DNA of 21,418 nt, taken from a virus. The stretch lies in the IMG/VR virus record IMGVR_UViG_3300046003_007668, positions 1 to 21,418 of that record; one strand, 5' to 3'. Below, piece after piece: positions 1 through 6,861 of the stretch. The position numbers and the translations under genes were made by a program. Below the pieces are notes generated by a model. It was not told the origin of the DNA. It was given only the letters and a program-made list of their open reading frames with translations, and searched no databases. How positions within the stretch are numbered: the stretch's first letter is position 1; each line of letters starts with the position of its first letter.

Positions 1-1
1 T

Positions 2-298
2 ACACTCTTAAAAAGAAAAGAATTCATTGATGAAGAATATAAGATTCTTGATATTGTTGAAGGTAATGGTAATCGTGCTGGTATGGCAGGTAGAATTACT
101 CTTCAGAAGGAAGATAAGCGTACCTTTGGTGCTGGGATTAAAGGATCACATGAATATTGTAAAAAACTATTACTTGAAAAAGATAAGTATCTCAACAATA
201 ATTCAGAGGCAACCATTCGGTATTTTAAATTAACACCAGATGGAATTCCTCGCTTTCCTGTTGCTGTTTATCTTTATGAAAATGGTAGAAAGGAATAA
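2..298 (+). CDS. ATP-dependent DNA ligase, C-terminal part (cut by window edge)
   Basis: The frame is open from the window edge and ends in TAA at 296-298, so only the C-terminal ~98 residues are present. They match the OB-fold end of phage ATP-dependent DNA ligases: EGNGNRAGMAGRI, then a GAGIKG turn, then KYFNLTPDG-like 'RYFKLTPDGIPRFP' close to the C-terminus. This is the domain that closes over nicked duplex DNA. The nucleotidyl-transferase domain with the catalytic lysine would lie upstream. An ATG at 83 is internal to the homology and is not the start. The stop overlaps the next ATG as TAATG, so translation is probably coupled. Family assignment is from recognised motifs, without a search. 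Confidence 0.82.
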   Translation, partial: TLLKRKEFIDEEYKILDIVEGNGNRAGMAGRITLQKEDKRTFGAGIKGSHEYCKKLLLEKDKYLNNNSEATIRYFKLTPDGIPRFPVAVYLYENGRKE

Positions 299-648
299 TG
301 AAAGTTATTATTGCTGGAAGTCGTAAAATAAAAGATCCTGAAATAGTTTTAAATGCTATAGAAAATTCTGGCTATAATATAACTGAAGTTGTTTCTGGTA
401 AAGCCAAAGGTGTTGATACCATAGGTGAGGCCTATGCTAATATGATGGAAATTCCAATAAAAGAATTTCCTGCAGAATGGACTAAATATGGTAAAACTAT
501 TGCTGGACCCATCAGAAATAAAGAAATGTCCTTATATGCTGATGCTGCAATTATAATTTGGAATGGTACCTCAACTGGTACTCATAATATGATCCAAAAT
601 ATGAAAAAAGTTAAGAAACCATATTTTTTAGTGAAAGTTAAACAATGA
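298..648 (+). CDS. SLOG-fold protein (DUF2493/YspA-like)
   Basis: A 116-residue protein starting MKVIIAGSRKIKD, followed by 'VVSGKAKGVDTIGEAYA' and 'GPIRNKEMSLYADAAIIIWNG'. The GSR near the N-terminus, the SGxAxGVD loop and the R-N-xxM segment are typical of the DUF2493 branch of the SLOG superfamily, a Rossmann-like nucleotide- or ligand-binding fold related to LOG and DprA. No catalytic role is established for phage members. A SLOG protein could bind or process a nucleotide or nucleotide sugar, but nothing here shows the ligand. It overlaps the ligase stop by one base and the following gene by four (ATGA), so it sits in a translationally coupled string. Confidence 0.75.
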   Translation: MKVIIAGSRKIKDPEIVLNAIENSGYNITEVVSGKAKGVDTIGEAYANMMEIPIKEFPAEWTKYGKTIAGPIRNKEMSLYADAAIIIWNGTSTGTHNMIQNMKKVKKPYFLVKVKQ

Positions 649-1121
649 ACTTAATTGAATATACAGACCCAATTTTAAAAGAAATTAGCAAACAATTTGA
701 TTTTCAAAATCCACCATTTGACGCTCTTGAGTTCTCTCAAGAGCTAGTTAAGACAATGTATGATAATAATGGGATTTGTCTTGCCGCTATTCAAGTTGGA
801 ATCCCTCTTAGAATATTTGCTATGAGAGGAACACCAGAGAATTTTGTTTGCTTTAATCCAAGAATTGTGCAACCCTCAGAACAAATGATTCGACTTGAAG
901 AAAAGTCATTGACATACCCTGGCTTATGTGTTAAAGTAAATCGACCACAACATTGCAGAGTAAGATTTGCTACTCCGAATGGTGAGGTTAGAACAGAAAC
1001 ATTTACAGGGATAACAGCTCGTGTATTTCAACAATCCATGGACTTTCTTGATGGGCAGCTATTTTACTCAGCTGCTAATTTTATTCATCGTCAGCAAGCT
1101 CTAAGGAAATGGAAGCGGTAA
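645..1121 (+). CDS. Peptide deformylase homologue lacking metal ligands
   Basis: A 158-residue protein that aligns over its whole length with phage and bacterial peptide deformylases. Motif 1 (GxGLAAxQ) reads GICLAAIQ at ~43-50. Motif 2 (EGCLSxPG) reads EKSLTYPG at ~86-93. Motif 3 (QHExDHLxG) reads QQSMDFLDG at ~129-137. Deformylase binds Fe/Zn through the Cys of motif 2 and two His of motif 3 and uses the motif 3 Glu as base. Here they are Ser, Gln, Phe and Ser, so deformylase activity is unlikely. The reading frame is intact and flanking positions are conserved, which suggests a retained non-catalytic role, for example binding nascent chains, ribosome or host deformylase (inference). The ATG overlaps the preceding stop as ATGA. 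Confidence 0.85.
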   Translation: MNLIEYTDPILKEISKQFDFQNPPFDALEFSQELVKTMYDNNGICLAAIQVGIPLRIFAMRGTPENFVCFNPRIVQPSEQMIRLEEKSLTYPGLCVKVNRPQHCRVRFATPNGEVRTETFTGITARVFQQSMDFLDGQLFYSAANFIHRQQALRKWKR

Positions 1122-1122
1122 A

Positions 1123-1662
1123 GTGAATATTTTCTATCTATCAACTGATGCAGCCGAAGCCGCACAATGGATGGTTGATAAACATGTTGTCAAAATGATT
1201 CTAGAATCAGCACAACTATTATCTACAGCACACCGTATTTTAGATGGACTTGAAGTTTCCGGTAAATCCAAGACCGGTCGTAATGTAAAGCGTTGGGTAC
1301 TAAATGATGGGCGTGAATCTATCATTTATACTGCTACTCATGTAAATCATCCTAGTGCTGTTTGGTGCCGGCAATCAATTGAAAATTATAATTGGCTTGT
1401 AGAGCATTTTCACGCTTTAGGTCAAGAATATACATATCGCTATGGTAAGACACACAAATGTTTTCAGGGTGATTTAGCATATATGCTATCTTCACCCCCA
1501 AACAATCTTAAGAACTATGAATGGACTAAAATGCCATCGGCTATGGCTGATGAGTATAAAATCAGCGATGATCCCTTGACAAACTACAGAAATTATTATA
1601 AAGTAGCAAAATCACGGATGCACTCGTGGAAAAATCGTCAACCCCCAGAATGGATTATATAA
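1123..1662 (+). CDS. Conserved phage protein of unknown function
   Basis: A 179-residue protein beginning with GTG, the only start giving the conserved N-terminus MNIFYLSTDAAEAAQWMVDK. I recognise the pattern 'DKHVVKMILESAQLLSTAHR', 'HVNHPSAVWCRQS', 'YTYRYGKTH' and a C-terminal 'YRNYYKVAKSRMHSWKNRQPPEW' as a family common in phages of Gram-negative bacteria, but I know no demonstrated activity. Conserved His, Lys, Tyr and Arg residues suggest a nucleic-acid or nucleotide enzyme rather than a structural protein (weak inference). There is no signal peptide or membrane segment. It starts two bases after the deformylase-like stop and is followed after one base by the next gene. Confidence 0.72.
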   Translation: MNIFYLSTDAAEAAQWMVDKHVVKMILESAQLLSTAHRILDGLEVSGKSKTGRNVKRWVLNDGRESIIYTATHVNHPSAVWCRQSIENYNWLVEHFHALGQEYTYRYGKTHKCFQGDLAYMLSSPPNNLKNYEWTKMPSAMADEYKISDDPLTNYRNYYKVAKSRMHSWKNRQPPEWII

Positions 1663-1663
1663 T

Positions 1664-1870
1664 ATGGCTAATTTTTTAGAAGAACATGGTTCTACTTTAA
1701 TTGTGTTTGTTACAGGAACAATTGTACTTGTATCGCTAATCATCGGTGTCTCTATTAGTACTATGAATGGTAATCAGCATTATTATGATGGTATGGAAAA
1801 ATGTATTAATGCAAAAGGAACATGGATCCCTCAACATAATGTTGGTATTTGTCTAGTAAATAAGGTGTAA
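1664..1870 (+). CDS. Small single-pass membrane protein, unknown
   Basis: 68 residues. After a short polar N-terminus (MANFLEEHGS) comes one clear hydrophobic span, roughly residues 11-33 (TLIVFVTGTIVLVSLIIGVS...). The remainder is polar, with two cysteines (~47 and 63) that could pair if exported. No signal-peptidase site is obvious, so it is more likely an anchored protein with its C-terminal half outside the inner membrane. It lies one base after the previous stop and four bases before the MazG-like gene. Many T4-like phages carry such small membrane genes between metabolism genes; roles in lysis timing or exclusion are only guesses. Confidence 0.7.
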   Translation: MANFLEEHGSTLIVFVTGTIVLVSLIIGVSISTMNGNQHYYDGMEKCINAKGTWIPQHNVGICLVNKV

Positions 1871-1874
1871 AAAA

Positions 1875-2243
1875 ATGACAAAATATTCACTCACATTTCA
1901 AGAAATTAATGCACTTACCAGTATTCAAAATAAGCTTTATGGTCAATCCAAGGAAATGGGTTGGCATGATAAACCACGTGAAATTGGAACTAGAATTGCA
2001 CTTTGTCATTCTGAGCTTTCTGAAGCACTAGAAGGTGCTCGTAAAAATCTAATGGATGATCATTTGCCTTCTCGCAAGATGCTTGAAGTTGAACTAGCAG
2101 ATTGTATTATTCGTATCTTTGATCTTGCCGGTAGTGAAGGTCTAGACGTTGCTGGTGCTATTGCTGAAAAGCATGACTATAATGCCAATCGTGCTGATCA
2201 CAAGCGTGAAAATCGTGCAGCAGCTGGTGGTAAAGCTTTCTAA
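1875..2243 (+). CDS. MazG-like NTP pyrophosphohydrolase
   Basis: 122 residues, all-alpha by composition. The signature of the MazG/all-alpha NTP-PPase superfamily is visible: an ExxE pair in 'HSELSEALEGAR' (~46-57) and the second ExxD in 'VELADCIIRIFDLAG' (~76-90). These acidic residues bind Mg and hydrolyse (d)NTPs to (d)NMP and PPi. The Lys/Arg-rich tail (~108-116) is untypical of the core. In phages such enzymes may remove unwanted dNTPs or affect alarmones. Beside a dCMP deaminase and sugar-modification genes, nucleotide-pool sanitation is plausible. An AAGGTG ribosome site lies at a normal distance before the ATG. Confidence 0.72.
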   Translation: MTKYSLTFQEINALTSIQNKLYGQSKEMGWHDKPREIGTRIALCHSELSEALEGARKNLMDDHLPSRKMLEVELADCIIRIFDLAGSEGLDVAGAIAEKHDYNANRADHKRENRAAAGGKAF

Positions 2244-2245
2244 AC

Positions 2246-2695
2246 ATGCTACACGATAGTGAGCGTAGAACAAAAACTGGTGCACTTGGTGAAAAATTGG
2301 TTGCACGTTACTATCGCTCACTTGGTTTCACAGTTGAAGAATCATTAAATCTTAATGATAGCAAAAAAGATATGCTTGTAGGTAATAAAACATGTGAAGT
2401 AAAAACACAACAAGTTTGGCATAAAGAAAACTCTTTTTCTATCAGGGTAAATCAACTAAAAAAATGTAATGATGTTGATATTCTAATATTTGTGGAAACT
2501 CCTTCTAAATACAATCAAAATACCGTTCGACTACATGAAATGCCAAAAGATAAACGAAAAGTCAAAACACTTACAACATCAGATGGTCGAACAATGCACT
2601 TATTCTCTAAGAATAATGCTATTCTATTAAAAACTATTACTGATGAAGATATCGTAAAACAATTTGAACGATATTCACTTTCAAAATGGAAATAA
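2246..2695 (+). CDS. PD-(D/E)XK nuclease-like protein
   Basis: 149 residues. The N-terminal half has the layout of a restriction-endonuclease fold: an alpha helix with Glu (GALGEKLVARYYRSLGF, ~12-28), then 'KKDMLVGNKTCEVKTQQ' (~40-56), giving D and ExK as the candidate metal-binding D-(x)n-E-x-K. The C-terminal third is Lys-rich and has no recognised domain. If active it would cut or repair DNA; relatives include Holliday-junction and lambda-exonuclease-type enzymes as well as inactive versions. No methyltransferase partner is adjacent, so it is unlikely to be a restriction enzyme of a standard pair. The assignment rests on motif spacing only. Confidence 0.58.
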   Translation: MLHDSERRTKTGALGEKLVARYYRSLGFTVEESLNLNDSKKDMLVGNKTCEVKTQQVWHKENSFSIRVNQLKKCNDVDILIFVETPSKYNQNTVRLHEMPKDKRKVKTLTTSDGRTMHLFSKNNAILLKTITDEDIVKQFERYSLSKWK

Positions 2696-2697
2696 AG

Positions 2698-3000
2698 ATG
2701 GAAATTAAAGACACATCAAAAGATTACGAGGACTTAATTGGCTTTAAATCAAAAGAAACAATCCCTGTAAGTCTTGCTGAATTTCTTGGCGAGGAAATTG
2801 ATACCAAACCAAGAATCAAACCAAAACCGGTGGATAAAGAATATCCAGAAGATTGGCAAAATCTTTTTGTGAATTTTAGATCGGAAGAAGATTATATTCA
2901 GTTCATGAAAAAAATCAATAAAAATCCAGATCCAAAAACATCTGTTTTTGTTTATACAAAAGATAAACAAAATAGTATCCTTGATTTTATGGAATCTTAA
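2698..3000 (+). CDS. Small phage protein with KT-(V/I) domain, copy 1
   Basis: 100 residues from the ATG at 2698. An in-frame ATG at 2686 overlaps the previous gene by ten bases; 2698 follows the upstream TAA directly and has AAAG before it, so I prefer it, weakly. The N-terminal part is charged and Pro/Lys-rich. The C-terminal half, 'NLFVNFRSEEDYIQFMKKI' then 'DPKTSVFVYTKDKQNSI', matches the next protein in pattern (hydrophobic-F-x3-ED-x3-F, then KT-x2-hydrophobic-x-Y-x-K/D). The domain resembles one found alone or fused to ParB-like and methylase proteins in phages; its function is unknown to me. Confidence 0.6.
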   Translation: MEIKDTSKDYEDLIGFKSKETIPVSLAEFLGEEIDTKPRIKPKPVDKEYPEDWQNLFVNFRSEEDYIQFMKKINKNPDPKTSVFVYTKDKQNSILDFMES

Positions 3001-3002
3001 TT

Positions 3003-3266
3003 ATGCTGTTAGCTGAAACCGTTGAAGATCTTCAAAATGAATGGCGCAATCCATACCTTCAATGGTATGCAGCAGGTATGCCAGCATTTAATACGTACGA
3101 TATTTCACCATATAAACAGATTAAACTTAAGTTTAAAACTATGGAAGATCGTCAAGCATTTGCCGACTATCTAGAATATCCATTGACAGAAAAAACAAAT
3201 GTGATATGGTATCCAGATAAGGGTAGAGAGAAGAATATTATGAACAGGATTATTGAAGATGAATGA
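3003..3266 (+). CDS. Small phage protein with KT-(V/I) domain, copy 2
   Basis: 87 residues. It contains 'WYAAGMPAFN', 'YKQIKLKFKTMEDRQAFADYL' and 'LTEKTNVIWYPDKGREK'. The W-x-GMPxF ... F-x3-ED-x3-FA ... TEKT-x2-IWYP pattern is a recurrent phage module, sometimes the end of larger ParB-like proteins. The C-terminal halves of this protein and the previous one line up, so they are probably tandem duplicates that diverged. Its stop overlaps the glycosyltransferase start region (ATG at 3259). No enzymatic motif is visible; a protein- or DNA-binding adaptor is possible. Confidence 0.72.
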   Translation: MLLAETVEDLQNEWRNPYLQWYAAGMPAFNTYDISPYKQIKLKFKTMEDRQAFADYLEYPLTEKTNVIWYPDKGREKNIMNRIIEDE

Positions 3267-4203
3267 TATCTATCATACTAGATTTCCAATTTATATTATT
3301 TCCAAAGGTCGGTGGGAGTCTAGGTATACTTCCAAGGCTCTAGAAAGCATGGGTGTTCCGTATTTCATTGCGGTTGAACCTCAAGAGTATGAGCAGTATG
3401 CTGCAGTCATTGATCCCAAAAAAGTTTTAACACTACCTTTTTCCAATCATGGTAAAGGTTCTGGACCAGCCCGTAATTGGTGCTGGGAACATTCGCAGGC
3501 TAATGGATTTAAACGCCATTGGCTAATGGATGATAATATTTTTGAGTTCTGGCGCTTTCATAATAACAAACGCTATAGAATTGGTCGTGGTTCTGCTTGT
3601 TTTAGATCAGTAGAAGATTTTGTTGATCGCTTTGAAAATGTTGCTCTAGCAGGACTTCAATACAAGTTCTTTTGTGTTGATGATTATCCTTATCCTCCTT
3701 ATATTCTAAATACACGAATTATGTCATGCTTTCTTATTGATAACGATTGCCCACATAAGTGGCGTGGTCGCTATAATGAGGACGTTGATCTTTCTATTCG
3801 AGTACTTAAGGAAGGTCTATGCACAATGCTTTTCTACTCTTTTCTATGTGGTAAAGCAAGAACCGGCACAATTAAAGGTGGTAACACTTCAGAAATTTAC
3901 AACAATTATCAAGAAGATGCATCACTAAAAAAGTCTCAAATGCTTCTAGAGATGCACCCTGATGTGGTGACTCTACAGGAAAGATATGGTAGAATCCATC
4001 ATCAAGTTGACCTTGAAGCAATCATTAATAAAAATGGTCAACCTGCTAGACTAAATCCACTTATTCTCAAAAAAGATGTAAAAATTGTGAATAAAAATGA
4101 TAACTACGGTATGAAACTAATTCGTGAGTTTGGCACTGATCAAGCTTATGAGGATACCGAATATTCAATTGAAAAATATCCAAGCGGTAGGAAAAACTTT
4201 TAA
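3259..4203 (+). CDS. TET-associated-type glycosyltransferase (TAGT family)
   Basis: 314 residues from ATG 3259; an earlier TTG at 3253 is less likely. The sequence follows the TET/JBP-associated glycosyltransferase family closely: 'RFPIYIISKGRWESRYTSKAL' at the N-terminus, 'VEPQEYEQYAAVIDP', 'LPFSNHGKGSGPARNWCWEH', the GT-A metal site 'HWLMDDNIFEFWRF', 'YNEDVDLSIRVLKEG' and 'TIKGGNT'. From the literature, members glycosylate 5-hydroxymethyl-pyrimidines in phage DNA. No TET oxygenase or hydroxymethylase is in this window, so the modified base must be made elsewhere. The stop overlaps the epimerase ATG (TAATG), tying it to sugar-nucleotide supply. An acceptor other than DNA is not excluded. Confidence 0.85.
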   Translation: MNDIYHTRFPIYIISKGRWESRYTSKALESMGVPYFIAVEPQEYEQYAAVIDPKKVLTLPFSNHGKGSGPARNWCWEHSQANGFKRHWLMDDNIFEFWRFHNNKRYRIGRGSACFRSVEDFVDRFENVALAGLQYKFFCVDDYPYPPYILNTRIMSCFLIDNDCPHKWRGRYNEDVDLSIRVLKEGLCTMLFYSFLCGKARTGTIKGGNTSEIYNNYQEDASLKKSQMLLEMHPDVVTLQERYGRIHHQVDLEAIINKNGQPARLNPLILKKDVKIVNKNDNYGMKLIREFGTDQAYEDTEYSIEKYPSGRKNF

Positions 4204-5159
4204 TGGCTCATATTTTTATTACAGGTATTGCTGGTTTTATTGGCTTTCATCTAGCACAAAAGCTACATGAAGCTGGTCATGAAGTTTCTGGGATGGATAA
4301 TTTTAATGATTACTATGATGTAACTCTTAAAAATACACGTGCTGATATTTTAGATAAAAATTATATTTTTGTTTATCGACGTAATTTACTAGATAAAAAT
4401 GATACTTTCTACACTTTAAAGAATGAAAACCCAGATATGGTCATTCATCTAGCTGCATATGCTGGTGTCCGACATTCATATGATCATGCTATGGATTATA
4501 TCCAAAATAATATTGTTGCTACACAGAATCTTATTGAAGTGCTTGAAGAACTTAATATCAATAAAGCAATCTATGCTTCTACTTCTTGTGTCATGGCAGG
4601 CAATCAACTACCATGGAAAGAAGATGAACCTACTGGGCATCAACTAAACCCATATGGATATACCAAGCGCACAAATGAATGTCAGTTTAAAACTTCCAAG
4701 ATCAAGCAAAATATTGGTCTAAGGTTCTTTACTGTTTATGGTCCATATGGTCGACCTGATATGGCGCTATTTCAGTTTGCCGAAGCTGCTGTAAAAGGTA
4801 AAACCATCGATGTTTATAACTACGGTGATATGAAACGTGATTTTACCTATGTAGATGATATTGTGAATGGAATTGAAATCTTGATGAATCATATTTTAAA
4901 TACTGAAGAATCACAAGCAGAAATCTACAACATTGGTCGTGGTCAACAAGTTCAGCTTATGGACTTTATTTCAGAGATCGAAAAGAATATGGGTCATGAA
5001 ATCAAGAAAAATCTAGTACCACGCCATCCTGCTGATACACTAGAAACTTGGTCAGATACCACAAAGCTCCAAGCACTTGGATGGAAACCAAAAGTTTCTA
5101 TTTCAGAAGGTGTTGCTAAATTTTGTGAGTGGTATAAGCAATATTATAAGGTGAACTAA
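4203..5159 (+). CDS. UDP-glucuronate 4-epimerase-like extended SDR
   Basis: 318 residues. Rossmann glycine motif GIAGFIG (~8-14), 'MDNFNDYYDVTLKNTR' and 'HLAAYAGVRHS' match UDP-glucuronate 4-epimerases (CapI type) more closely than GalE. Catalytic residues: the Ser/Thr of 'YASTSCV' and the YxxxK in 'PYGYTKR' (~149-155). 'LRFFTVYGPYGRPDMALFQF' and 'RDFTYVDDIV' are also family hallmarks. It should interconvert a UDP-hexuronic acid or related sugar nucleotide using tightly bound NAD. It begins inside the TAATG of the glycosyltransferase and ends in a TAATG with dCMP deaminase. The natural inference is that it makes the sugar donor for the upstream transferase; surface-glycan work is the alternative. 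Confidence 0.85.
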   Translation: MAHIFITGIAGFIGFHLAQKLHEAGHEVSGMDNFNDYYDVTLKNTRADILDKNYIFVYRRNLLDKNDTFYTLKNENPDMVIHLAAYAGVRHSYDHAMDYIQNNIVATQNLIEVLEELNINKAIYASTSCVMAGNQLPWKEDEPTGHQLNPYGYTKRTNECQFKTSKIKQNIGLRFFTVYGPYGRPDMALFQFAEAAVKGKTIDVYNYGDMKRDFTYVDDIVNGIEILMNHILNTEESQAEIYNIGRGQQVQLMDFISEIEKNMGHEIKKNLVPRHPADTLETWSDTTKLQALGWKPKVSISEGVAKFCEWYKQYYKVN

Positions 5160-5608
5160 TGAAATGGCACTGGAACTATCTAAATCTTGCTAAAGAGATT
5201 TCAACTTGGTCTAAGGACCCATCCACAAAAATTGGTGCTGTTGCGGTGGGTAAACATGGTCAGATATTAGCGACCGGTTATAATGGCTTTCCTCGTAAAA
5301 TTAAAGATACTGAGAAAAGACTTAATGATAAAGAAATTAAATACTCATACACAATTCATGGAGAAATGAATTGCATTTATAATGCAACGCTCACTGGTGT
5401 AAGTTTACATAAAGCAACTCTTTATGTACATGGATTACCAGTTTGCTCCGAATGTGCTAAGGGTATTGCGCAAGTTGGCATTAAGCGTGTTTTTGCTTGT
5501 CATCCAATAAATGTTAATGTTAAATGGGAACAATCAAACTACTTAAGTCAACAAATTTTCAATGAAGCTGGAATTGAATATAACAGCATAATCTCTGAAA
5601 GACAATAA
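5159..5608 (+). CDS. dCMP deaminase
   Basis: 149 residues of the deoxycytidylate deaminase family. 'WSKDPSTKIGAVAV' and 'GYNGFPRKIKDTEKR' are typical N-terminal segments. The zinc site is 'IHGEMNCIYNA' (H-x-E, with Gly in place of the usual Ala) plus 'PVCSECAKGI' (two Cys). It converts dCMP to dUMP, feeding thymidylate or a modified-pyrimidine pathway. It overlaps the epimerase stop by one base. Placement next to a TAGT glycosyltransferase fits a phage that lowers normal dCMP while making modified bases (inference). A second deaminase-family gene lies on the other strand at 10365-10760. Confidence 0.86.
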   Translation: MKWHWNYLNLAKEISTWSKDPSTKIGAVAVGKHGQILATGYNGFPRKIKDTEKRLNDKEIKYSYTIHGEMNCIYNATLTGVSLHKATLYVHGLPVCSECAKGIAQVGIKRVFACHPINVNVKWEQSNYLSQQIFNEAGIEYNSIISERQ

Positions 5609-5611
5609 AAT

Positions 5612-6004
5612 ATGAATTATGAAAATGATACATATCACTACTATAATGGTCTAAAAGCTTCTGATAATCCAGATCCACTAGATACTTCGGAATATACTTT
5701 ACAACAATATAAAACTTACAAGAATACCCCAAGCATTGATTATAAATACTCTGAAGATATGATTATTCAGGATCTATCTGAGTACATTAATTGTACCTAT
5801 GGTGAGCACTATAAAGCACAAGATGAAATTGAATGCTTTGATGCTTGGATTGCCCTAGGTACTGCTTCCGGCACATTTCGTGATAATGCAATGAAATATC
5901 TATGGCGATATGGCAAAAAGAACGGATCTAATAAAGATGATTTAATGAAAGCTTTGCATTATATCATGTTACTACTTCACAATGATTTTTATAAAAAGGG
6001 CTAA
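5612..6004 (+). CDS. DUF3310 protein
   Basis: 130 residues. The first ~65 are acidic and Tyr-rich without a recognised fold. The C-terminal half, 'HYKAQDEIECFDAWIALG' to 'FRDNAMKYLWRYGKKNG' and 'DLMKALHYIMLLL', is the DUF3310 domain, widespread in phages and sometimes labelled nucleotide-kinase-like without strong evidence. The domain is compact and helical. The gene follows dCMP deaminase by three bases and precedes a glycosyltransferase by four, so it belongs to the same transcription unit. I would not assign an activity. Confidence 0.78.
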   Translation: MNYENDTYHYYNGLKASDNPDPLDTSEYTLQQYKTYKNTPSIDYKYSEDMIIQDLSEYINCTYGEHYKAQDEIECFDAWIALGTASGTFRDNAMKYLWRYGKKNGSNKDDLMKALHYIMLLLHNDFYKKG

Positions 6005-6008
6005 ATGA

Positions 6009-6857
6009 ATGGAAATTAAAATTGATATGGATGTCCTCCGCCAGAGGAAGTTATTTGTAGCCACACCCATGTACGGTGGGCAATGCGCTGGTATGTTTAC
6101 CAAATCAGTAGCAGATTTAGCCGCTATTTGCTCTGCAAATGGTCTGGATCTTAGATCATATTTTCTCTTTAACGAATCTCTTATTACTAGAGCTAGAAAC
6201 TATTGTGTCGATGAGTTCATGCGCTCTGATTGCACACATATGATGTTCATTGACTCTGATATTGGATTTGATCCACGAGATATTATTGCAATGCTTGCCC
6301 TTCAATCAGAAGAATCTGAATATGATGTTCTTGCAGGACCATACCCAAAGAAAACAATTTCTTGGGAAAAGATCAAGATGGCAGTCGATAAGGGTATTGC
6401 GGATGAAGACCCATCGGTTCTAGAAAAGTTTGTTGGTGATTATGTTTTCAATCCAAAAGCCAATACAACACAAGTAAGAATTGATGAACCAGTCGAAGTT
6501 TCTGAAGTCGGTACTGGGTTCATGATGACCAGACGTTCAGCTTTTGAAAAGTTTGCAAAGGCTTATCCTGATTATTCTTATAGACCAGACCATGTTCGTA
6601 CCGAACATTTTGATGGTTCTCGTGAAATCATGCAGTACTTCCAAGCTGAAATTGATCCTGCTTCAAAGCGTTATCTATCTGAAGACTACTGGTTCTGCCA
6701 AAAGCTAATGGCTATCGGTGGAAAGATTTGGTATTGCCCATGGATGAAACTACAACATGTTGGTTCTTATATCTTTGGTGGATCACTTGCTGACCTAGCA
6801 TCTATTGGAGCCCCTGCTACTGCAGATCCTTCTCAACTCCGTAAAGGAAAGAAATAA
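6009..6857 (+). CDS. GT-A-type glycosyltransferase-like protein
   Basis: 282 residues, starting at ATG 6009 with AAGGG eight bases upstream. 'LFVATPMYGGQCAGMF' (~15-30) resembles the nucleotide-binding start of GT-A transferases, 'ITRARNYCVDEFM' follows, and 'HMMFIDSDIGFDPRDII' (~77-93) carries the DxD-type metal site. 'GTGFMMTRRSAFEKF' and 'YLSEDYWFCQKLMAIGGKIWYCP' match the acceptor-side region of family-2/Anp1-like enzymes. It is distinct from the TAGT protein. It could act on DNA bases already sugared by that enzyme, on virion proteins or on host glycans; the sequence does not decide. The C-terminus is Lys-rich. Confidence 0.75.
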   Translation: MEIKIDMDVLRQRKLFVATPMYGGQCAGMFTKSVADLAAICSANGLDLRSYFLFNESLITRARNYCVDEFMRSDCTHMMFIDSDIGFDPRDIIAMLALQSEESEYDVLAGPYPKKTISWEKIKMAVDKGIADEDPSVLEKFVGDYVFNPKANTTQVRIDEPVEVSEVGTGFMMTRRSAFEKFAKAYPDYSYRPDHVRTEHFDGSREIMQYFQAEIDPASKRYLSEDYWFCQKLMAIGGKIWYCPWMKLQHVGSYIFGGSLADLASIGAPATADPSQLRKGKK

Positions 6858-6861
6858 TATT

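Noticed and set aside
3253-3258. TTG start extending the glycosyltransferase by two residues
   Set aside because: ATG 3259 is immediately downstream and gives the family N-terminus; TTG offers no better ribosome site.
5741-5748. TATAAATA inside the DUF3310 gene as a promoter
   Set aside because: It is in coding sequence with no supporting leader or hairpin and is easily due to AT-rich codons.
6805-6861. Longer N-terminus for the vWA protein
   Set aside because: The extension lies inside the preceding glycosyltransferase gene and has no vWA homology; ATG 6862 starts right at the first strand.
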